Below, one piece after another: positions 14,004 to 19,440 of a stretch of DNA of 19,440 nt. The DNA is from Nitrospirota bacterium (GTDB taxonomy: Bacteria > Nitrospirota > CAKKRA01 > 9FT-COMBO-42-15), in contig JACPZJ010000167.1 of assembly GCA_016195585.1 (NCBI GenBank), positions 1 through 19,440 on the forward strand, given 5' to 3'. Below the pieces are notes generated by a model. That model was given only the letters and a program-made list of their open reading frames with translations. It did not search any database and was not told where the DNA came from. The position numbers and the translations under genes were made by a program. Numbering within the stretch: the stretch's first letter is position 1; each line of letters begins with the position of its first letter.

Positions 14004-15254
14004 ATGGATATCCAATGTGCAAGATGTGGTGCGCGGTATAAATTAGATGATAGAAGGATAACCCGTGATTTTATAAGGGTAAAATGCACTAATTGCGGCA
14101 ATGTCTTTGCAGCGCAGAAGATGGTGGAAAGGATTATTGAGTCCCCGAGGGAGAGGGGCAGATCAGAGAACATCAGGGAGCAGGTTATAGCTGGTAGAAG
14201 GGAGCAGCCTGCGCCTGCGAGGGCTGGCAGCGGCCCCGGGGTTGCAGATTATATCCCAGGCATAATAGTGATGTTTCTCCTTACCCTGGGGGCAATTTAT
14301 CTGGGGAAATTTTTAAAGGGTGTGGATCCTAACTTAATGGATAGATACCATCTTAACTATGTCCTTTTCCTTTTAGTGATTGGCATAGCATGGAGAAATA
14401 CAATCGGGATACCTGACAGCCTGATGTATGGAATCGGTCTCGGCAGGCCGCTTTTAAAGATAGGTATAATTATAATGGGCCTGAGGTTCGGCCTAGGCGC
14501 CCTTGCTGATATAGGGTTTACAGGGTTAGCAATCATCGCCCTGTTTGTTTTTGGTTCGGCAGGGTTGATCCTCTTTTTGGGTAAGAAGTTTGAGATGGCT
14601 GATTCCTTTGCAGGTGTCTTAGCATCTGCCATTGGGATATGCGGCGTGTCGGCTGCCATTGCAGCAGCCCCTGTTGTTAAGGCAAGGGATACTGAGATTG
14701 CATACTCTATTGTAACGATAATCTTATGGGGCCTGATATTCCTTTTTGCCTTCCCCTATATAGGCTCAGCCCTTGGCCTTACTCAGTATCAGTTTGGCGC
14801 TTGGGCTGGAACAGGGATACTCAACTCAGGACAGGTAATCGCCTCTGCATCCATCTATGGCAAGGAAGCGAGGGACATTGCCACTCTATATAATATAATA
14901 AGGGTTATAGGCATACCATTTGTGGTATTATTTATTGCCTTCTGGTATGTTGGCAGAGAGGCATCAGGCGAAAAGGTGGCGGCAGGAGAGATAATATTCT
15001 CAAAGTTCCCTATCTTCGTTATAGGTTTCTTTGTGCTTGTAGTTGTGAGGTCATTTGGTTTTGTAAAAGATGCTGATTACAAATTAATGGACCCCATAGT
15101 CAACTGGTTTTTTGCCTTTGGTTTTGTTGCCATCGGGTGCAATACACTTCTTTCAGACCTAAAGATTGCAGGCGGAGGCGCCTTCTGGGCAGGTTCCATA
15201 GCGGCGATTATAAAGGCCTTTGCCTCACTGATTCTTATTATGATATTTCTATAA
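14004..15254 (+). CDS. YeiH/PSE-family transporter with N-terminal MJ0042-type zinc ribbon
   Basis: Residues 1-35 are an MJ0042 zinc ribbon: C5-x2-C8, C28-x2-C31 (MDIQCARCGARYKLDD, then VKCTNCGNVF). A charged, Pro/Arg-rich linker follows (about 40-80), then a polytopic membrane domain with about nine to ten spans from residue 83. The PSE core is canonical: LLKIGIIIMGLRFGL (150-164), GICGVSAAIAAAPVVKARD (211-229), FGAWAGTGILNSGQVIASA (264-282). Zinc ribbons of this type usually sit before DUF3426 or other soluble regions, so this fusion to a transporter is unusual; it could sense metal or redox state or bind a partner. The transported ion is unproven. The start is supported by GAGGGG 7 nt upstream and by the zinc ribbon beginning at Met1. 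A mini-protein gene follows after 13 bp and a universal stress protein further on. Confidence 0.85.
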   Translation: MDIQCARCGARYKLDDRRITRDFIRVKCTNCGNVFAAQKMVERIIESPRERGRSENIREQVIAGRREQPAPARAGSGPGVADYIPGIIVMFLLTLGAIYLGKFLKGVDPNLMDRYHLNYVLFLLVIGIAWRNTIGIPDSLMYGIGLGRPLLKIGIIIMGLRFGLGALADIGFTGLAIIALFVFGSAGLILFLGKKFEMADSFAGVLASAIGICGVSAAIAAAPVVKARDTEIAYSIVTIILWGLIFLFAFPYIGSALGLTQYQFGAWAGTGILNSGQVIASASIYGKEARDIATLYNIIRVIGIPFVVLFIAFWYVGREASGEKVAAGEIIFSKFPIFVIGFFVLVVVRSFGFVKDADYKLMDPIVNWFFAFGFVAIGCNTLLSDLKIAGGGAFWAGSIAAIIKAFASLILIMIFL

Positions 15255-15267
15255 GAAAGGAAATAAT

Positions 15268-15393
15268 ATGGCGCTAAACAAATTACAGCAGGAAGATATC
15301 TGGATAACAGTAATAGCCTTTGTAATTGTAATTATAAGCCTGTTCATGATAAAGCAGTTAGACATGGCATGGCTGTTTAAGAAGATACCGTAA
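15268..15393 (+). CDS. 41-residue single-span membrane protein next to the second PSE transporter
   Basis: ATG at 15268 follows an AGAAAGGAA site (15253-15261) and lies 13 bp after the transporter stop codon. The product begins MALNKLQQEDIWITVIAFVI, has one hydrophobic span (about residues 11-28), then MIKQLDMAWLFKKIP. It has no recognisable domain. It does not clearly resemble the 53-residue protein at 8775 in sequence, but has the same place, size class and single-span design. A transporter subunit or regulator is inferred. Confidence 0.65.
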   Translation: MALNKLQQEDIWITVIAFVIVIISLFMIKQLDMAWLFKKIP

Positions 15394-15400
15394 CAAAATC

Positions 15401-15440
15401 CAAATGTCAAAGATCAAGGTTCAAAATCCTTTGGCATTTG
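15401..15440. repeat. Short inverted repeat CAAATGTCAAAG / CTTTGGCATTTG
   Basis: The arms at 15401-15412 and 15429-15440 pair over 12 bases with one mismatch, and AAATTTTG/TTTG-type words continue to about 15456. It lies between the mini-protein gene and the terminator. It looks like another dispersed repeat. Confidence 0.4.
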
Positions 15441-15468
15441 AATTTTGTCATTTGAGCTTAATTATATC

Positions 15469-15505
15469 AGAGGGGTTATCAAATTGATAATCCCTCTTTT
15501 TATTT
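15469..15505 (+). terminator. Strong rho-independent terminator ending the second transporter operon
   Basis: AGAGGGGTTATC (15469-15480) pairs with GATAATCCCTCT (15486-15497), with one G-T pair and a 5-base loop, and is followed by a T-rich tail (15497-15505). It ends only 11 bp before the start codon of the universal stress protein gene, leaving no room for a separate promoter after it. Confidence 0.8.
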
Positions 15506-15516
15506 TGTGAGGTCTC

Positions 15517-15966
15517 GTGCAAAAGATACTGCTTGCAACCAATGGCAAAGAATCTGCAAAAAAGGCAGAGGAGTATGCAATCAATCTTGCAGCAGAGAAA
15601 AAACAGCCACTCATAATAATATATGTCCGTGATTCAATTTGGCATAGATTCAGCGAGGAGGTTGACTGGCTCTCAACGCATAGGGCAAGAAGAGATTTTC
15701 AGAAGTATATAGAAGATGTTATAGATGCAGAAGAGGAGGCAATCTTTAACAGGCTAAAAAAGATTCTTGCTGATAAAGGTGTGGGCTTTAAGATGGTCAC
15801 CCTCTACGGCGACCCTGCAAGGGAGATAGTTAGATATGCAGAAGATGAGGGTTCTGATTTGATAATCATTGGTGATAAAGATAAGAAAGGCCTTGCAAAA
15901 TGGTTTGGCAGCACCTCATCAAGAATTGCAAAGAGGGCAAGGTGCAAGGTGATGGTTGTGAAATAA
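15517..15966 (+). CDS. Universal stress protein (UspA family)
   Basis: 149 residues. The fold is evident from KILLATNGKESAKKAEEYAI (3-22), PLIIIYVRD (31-39), and the C-terminal LIIIGDKDKKG (115-125) with FGSTSSRIAKRARCKVMVVK (130-149). The last part is the nucleotide-binding loop of ATP-binding UspA proteins, here with the second Gly of the classic G-x2-G step replaced, so ATP binding is likely but not certain. The start is the GTG at 15517, since the conserved first strand begins right after it; the GAGG site is only 4 nt away. A terminator sits just before it, so expression may depend on read-through or on a weak promoter upstream of the hairpin. UspA genes often neighbour transporters they may regulate, as here. 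Confidence 0.9.
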   Translation: MQKILLATNGKESAKKAEEYAINLAAEKKQPLIIIYVRDSIWHRFSEEVDWLSTHRARRDFQKYIEDVIDAEEEAIFNRLKKILADKGVGFKMVTLYGDPAREIVRYAEDEGSDLIIIGDKDKKGLAKWFGSTSSRIAKRARCKVMVVK

Positions 15967-16006
15967 ACTGCCCATTTGCTGCGGTATTTAATTCCTTTCT
16001 TTCCAT

Positions 16007-16036
16007 TTGACACTTTTAATTAAAAAATGTTATTTT
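16007..16036 (+). promoter_or_regulatory. Probable promoter for moeA
   Basis: TTGACA (16007-16012), an 18-base AT-rich spacer and TATTTT (16031-16036). Transcription would start near 16043, about 20 nt before the moeA ATG at 16065. Confidence 0.5.
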
Positions 16037-16064
16037 ATCTTTACCACTTATTTTAGGAGATAAG

Positions 16065-17324
16065 ATGATTAAGGATATGCTTGGTAGAGAGGCGGTTGTT
16101 AGTGTAAAGGCCGCAAAGGAAATTTTCTGGAAAAGCTTCTCTCCTCCAAAAATACAATCAGAGGAACTCTCAATTTTAGATGCGGCAGGGAGAATTATAG
16201 CACAGGATATTTCATCACCGGTTAATCTTCCTGATTTTTCAAGATCAAGCATGGATGGCTATGCTGTGAGGGCGCAGGATACATTCGGCGCATCTGAATC
16301 GTTGCCTGCATACCTGCATGTGGCTGGCGAGGTGTTGATGGGTGAGGAGCCTGATTTTGAGATTACCAAAGGCAAGGCAGCAAAGATTGCAACAGGCGGG
16401 ATGCTGCCTAAGGGCTCTGAAGCAGTTGTGATCCTTGAGCATACACAGGCTATTGATAAAGATAACATAGAGGCCTTTGAGGCTGTTGCAGCAGGTGAGA
16501 ATGTAGTTCAGATAGGTGAGGACATTGAGAAGAATGAGATAATCCTGAAAGGAGGCCATAAGATCAGGCCGCAGGATGTTGGCGCCTTGTCAGGCATTGG
16601 CATTAATAAAATTACTGTTTACGCTAAACCAAAGGTCTCCATAATTGCCACAGGGAATGAGATTATAGATATAAATGAAAAAGCTCAATTAGGTAAGGTC
16701 AGAGATATAAATACATACTATCTTTCGGCATTAATCAGCAGTGACGGCGGAATACCTGTTAGAAAGGGAATTATAAGGGATGAATATTCTGAATTAAGAA
16801 GGGCTGTTGAGGAGTCATTAGCAGAGGCAGATATGGTTATATTAAGCGGCGGCAGCTCTGTTGGCACACGGGATTTGACAGCAAAGGTTATTGATGATAT
16901 TGGCGAGCCGGGGATATTAGTTCATGGCGTTGCCATAAAGCCCGGCAAGCCTACTATAATCGGCATTGTAAAAAGAAAGCCGGTCTTTGGCTTGCCAGGC
17001 CATCCTGTTGCAGTTGGCGTTAGCTATGGACTCTTTGTAAGGGATGTGATAAAAAAGTTATCAGGCATGGCTCTGAAGGATGGGATATGCGCGGAGATGG
17101 TATTGAAGGCGCGGCTATTAAAGAATGTGGCATCAGGCGGCGGCAGGGAGGACCATGTTAGGGTTGAGTTAAGAAATGAGAATGGAGAAATGACTGCGCT
17201 GCCAATATTGGGAAAATCGGGTTTAATAAGCACGCTCGTTAAGGCAGATGGATATATAGTAATCCCTGAGAACAGATTGGGTATTGAGGCGGGCGAGATG
17301 GTGGAGGCTTATATATACGAGTAG
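16065..17324 (+). CDS. moeA: Molybdopterin molybdenumtransferase MoeA
   Basis: MoeA inserts molybdate into adenylylated molybdopterin in the last step of molybdenum cofactor synthesis. At 419 residues it has usual family length. Visible motifs are RSSMDGYAVRA (60-70), TGGMLPKGSEAVV (110-122), ATGNEI in the MoaB/MogA-like domain (195-200), SGGSSVGTRD (261-270), HGVAIKPGKPT (287-297) and GLPGHPVAVGVS (309-320). The final ~80 residues form the small C-terminal beta domain. The ATG at 16065 has a TAGGAG site 8 nt upstream. No other cofactor gene is nearby, but the gene implies that the organism makes molybdo- or tungsto-enzymes. Its stop codon lies inside a perfect 28-bp palindrome. Confidence 0.95.
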   Translation: MIKDMLGREAVVSVKAAKEIFWKSFSPPKIQSEELSILDAAGRIIAQDISSPVNLPDFSRSSMDGYAVRAQDTFGASESLPAYLHVAGEVLMGEEPDFEITKGKAAKIATGGMLPKGSEAVVILEHTQAIDKDNIEAFEAVAAGENVVQIGEDIEKNEIILKGGHKIRPQDVGALSGIGINKITVYAKPKVSIIATGNEIIDINEKAQLGKVRDINTYYLSALISSDGGIPVRKGIIRDEYSELRRAVEESLAEADMVILSGGSSVGTRDLTAKVIDDIGEPGILVHGVAIKPGKPTIIGIVKRKPVFGLPGHPVAVGVSYGLFVRDVIKKLSGMALKDGICAEMVLKARLLKNVASGGGREDHVRVELRNENGEMTALPILGKSGLISTLVKADGYIVIPENRLGIEAGEMVEAYIYE

Positions 17325-17348
17325 GGGCACGGCGCGCCGTGCCCCTAC
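17321..17348. repeat. Perfect 28-bp palindrome, copy 2, containing the moeA stop codon
   Basis: The arm GTAGGGGCACGGCG is followed directly by its exact reverse complement CGCCGTGCCCCTAC. The TAG at 17322-17324 ends moeA. It has the same outline as the palindrome at 2905-2932. No T-run follows, and tyrS starts 27 bp later, so it does not look like a terminator. Confidence 0.85.
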
Positions 17349-17374
17349 CGGGAGTATATAAAGGAGGAACAGGT

Positions 17375-18589
17375 TTGATTAGCGTTAAAGAGCAGATGGC
17401 GATAATAAAACGAGGCGCTGTTGAGATTATTACAGAAGAGGATCTGGAAAAGAAGATTGAGAAATCAATTAAGGAGAAGAGGCCGTTAAAGATCAAGGCT
17501 GGTTTTGATCCAACAGCGCCTGATATCCATCTTGGCCATACAGTGCTTTTAAATAAGATGCGGCAGTTTCAGGATCTGGGGCATGAGGTGATATTTCTGA
17601 TTGGTGATTTTACAGGTATGATTGGCGACCCAAGCGGCAAGTCAGAGACAAGGCCGATGCTTACAAGGGAGGATGTAGAGAAGAATGCAGAGACCTACAA
17701 GGCTCAGGTTTTTAAGGTACTTGATCCAAAAAAGACACAGGTGAGGTTTAACAGCGAATGGCTTTCAAAAATGACAGTGCTTGATTTCTTGGAGCTTGGG
17801 GCGAGACAGACAGTGGCGCGGATGCTTGAGCGGGATGATTTTAAAAAGCGTTTTGACAGCCATAAGGAGATCAGCATACTTGAGTTTTATTATCCACTTC
17901 TTCAGGCTTATGATTCAGTCGCCCTCAAGGCAGATATTGAGCTGGGAGGCACGGATCAGAAATTCAATCTCATCATGGGCAGGACAATTCAGAAGAGGTA
18001 TAATTGCGAGGAGCAGGTTGTGATCACAGTGCCGCTCATGGAGGGGACAGACGGCGTAAATAAAATGAGCAAGAGCCTCGGCAATTATATTGGCATTAAT
18101 GAATCGCCTGAGAATATATTTGGCAAGATCATGTCAATTAGCGATGAGTTAATGCTAAGATATTATGAATTGGTGAGTAAAATATCTCTGGACGAATTAA
18201 ACAGCCTGAAACAAGGGATAAAATCAGGCGCTGTTCATCCTATGGAGGCTAAGAAGAAACTGGCCTCTGAGATGGTTGAGAGATTTTATTCTGCTGATGA
18301 GGCTGAGATGGCAAAGAAGAACTTTGAGAAGGTCTTTAGCTCAAGGCAGATGCCTGAGGATATAGAGATATTTGATGTCCAGTGGGAAGGGGAGCAGATG
18401 TGGGTGCCCAAGATACTTGCAAAGGCAGGGGTGGTAAAATCAAATTCAGAGGCACGGAGATTGATAGAGCAGGGCGCTGTTGAGGTAGACGGGAAAAGGG
18501 TAGATAATGCAGAGACAGAACTCCCTTGTAATAAAATTTATACCTTTAAGATAGGCAAAAAGAGGTTTGTAAGGATCAAGGCATTGTAA
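17375..18589 (+). CDS. tyrS: Tyrosyl-tRNA synthetase
   Basis: Attaches tyrosine to its tRNA. Class I signatures are HLGH (residues 52-55) and KMSKS (230-234). FIGDFTGMIGDPSGKS-like text (LIGDFTGMIGDPSGKSETRP) and ELGGTDQKFNLIMGR form the active site, and an S4 RNA-binding domain closes the protein (SEARRLIEQGAVEVDGKRV). The start is the TTG at 17375: it has a near-perfect AAGGAGG site 7 nt upstream and begins with the conserved ISVKEQMAIIKRG segment. A GTG at 17339 would lie inside the palindrome and add 12 unrelated residues. The result is 404 residues, normal for the TyrZ-like branch. It probably shares the moeA transcript. Confidence 0.95.
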   Translation: MISVKEQMAIIKRGAVEIITEEDLEKKIEKSIKEKRPLKIKAGFDPTAPDIHLGHTVLLNKMRQFQDLGHEVIFLIGDFTGMIGDPSGKSETRPMLTREDVEKNAETYKAQVFKVLDPKKTQVRFNSEWLSKMTVLDFLELGARQTVARMLERDDFKKRFDSHKEISILEFYYPLLQAYDSVALKADIELGGTDQKFNLIMGRTIQKRYNCEEQVVITVPLMEGTDGVNKMSKSLGNYIGINESPENIFGKIMSISDELMLRYYELVSKISLDELNSLKQGIKSGAVHPMEAKKKLASEMVERFYSADEAEMAKKNFEKVFSSRQMPEDIEIFDVQWEGEQMWVPKILAKAGVVKSNSEARRLIEQGAVEVDGKRVDNAETELPCNKIYTFKIGKKRFVRIKAL

Positions 18590-18656
18590 CCCCTTATTTT
18601 TTCTATAGGTTAATCCGCTGCAAAATAAAAAATCTTGCCTAAAACTTAAAAATATA

Positions 18657-18685
18657 TTGACATACTTTTAATATTATGATATAAA
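18657..18685 (+). promoter_or_regulatory. rRNA operon promoter
   Basis: TTGACA (18657-18662), a 17-base spacer and TATAAA (18680-18685), in a very AT-rich setting. Transcription would start near 18692, about 190 nt before mature 16S. The 291-bp gap between tyrS and the 16S gene holds this promoter and the boxA-like site; I see nothing else in it. Confidence 0.75.
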
Positions 18686-18803
18686 ATTAATTCTTCAAAT
18701 GTGATTGAAGGTAGGCACCATTATATAACATTCTGAAAATAAAGGATGTTTTTTCTATTGATTTCTGATGTTTAAGTTTGTTATTTTAAATAATGAATGC
18801 TAA

Positions 18804-18822
18804 TGATCTTTGAAAACTAAAT
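18804..18822 (+). promoter_or_regulatory. boxA-like antitermination site in the rRNA leader
   Basis: TGATCTTTGAAAACTAAAT resembles the boxA element of rRNA leaders (TGxTCTTTGAAAACT in many bacteria), which recruits NusB/NusE for antitermination. It lies about 60 nt before mature 16S, in the expected place. Confidence 0.6.
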
Positions 18823-18880
18823 AGGATGGAGTTCAACTTAGCGAGCTTTTTATAGATTTAAAGGAAAAAAATTCTCAATT

Positions 18881-19440
<560 letters not shown>

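Noticed and set aside
14357..14659. 100-codon minus-strand frame inside the second transporter
   Set aside because: Shadow frame over the conserved GICGVSAAIA core of the transporter.
953..17348. A CRISPR array or phage attachment sites among the repeats
   Set aside because: The repeats are not evenly spaced, differ in family, and have no spacers between them; no cas, integrase or transposase gene is in the window.
17339..17374. Longer tyrS start at GTG 17339
   Set aside because: It begins inside the palindrome, has no ribosome site, and adds residues not seen in the family; the TTG at 17375 has a near-perfect site.

Overview
The window is a piece of a bacterial chromosome of moderate, slightly AT-rich composition. 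It contains bacterial core genes (moeA, tyrS and the 5' part of a 16S rRNA gene), near-consensus sigma70-type promoters and Shine-Dalgarno sequences. Genes are packed into short operons separated by many palindromic and G-rich low-complexity repeats, several of which lie inside reading frames. This style, together with a MoxR/DUF58/Bat operon and an MJ0042 zinc ribbon, suggests an uncultured Gram-negative lineage of the Nitrospirota / former Deltaproteobacteria kind. I cannot place it from sequence alone; the 16S fragment at the right edge would settle it.

Layout: (1) 1-1501, a YyaL-like thioredoxin-domain protein, cut by the window start and split by an apparent frameshift. (2) 1567-6642, a Bat-type operon: a MoxR ATPase carrying an odd membrane-anchored N-terminal stub, a DUF58 protein, a fused BatA-BatB double von Willebrand A protein, and a BatC-like TPR protein. 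Dispersed repeats sit between and inside these genes. (3) 6698-8936, a promoter, a long leader, a large divergent member of the YeiH/PSE 'putative sulfate exporter' family (PF03601), and a 53-residue single-membrane-segment protein. (4) 8996-13829, all on the minus strand: a tandemly duplicated pair of genes (GNAT-fold acyltransferase plus TraB/GumN-type protein), then a radical SAM/SPASM enzyme and, after a gap, a small hypothetical gene. (5) 13887-15966, a second promoter, a second PSE-family transporter with an N-terminal zinc ribbon, a 41-residue single-membrane-segment protein, a strong terminator and a universal stress protein. (6) 16007-18589, moeA and tyrS. (7) 18657-19440, an rRNA promoter, a boxA-like antitermination site and the first ~560 nt of 16S rRNA.

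Two arrangements look most worth pursuing. First, both PSE-family transporters are followed at once by an unannotated single-span mini-protein, which suggests a small accessory subunit; one transporter also carries a zinc ribbon and the other a soluble beta-rich segment and a coiled coil. Second, the inverted block between the two transporters holds a duplicated acyltransferase + TraB-like module with a radical SAM enzyme. I know of no described system with that composition, and its substrate cannot be read from the sequence.
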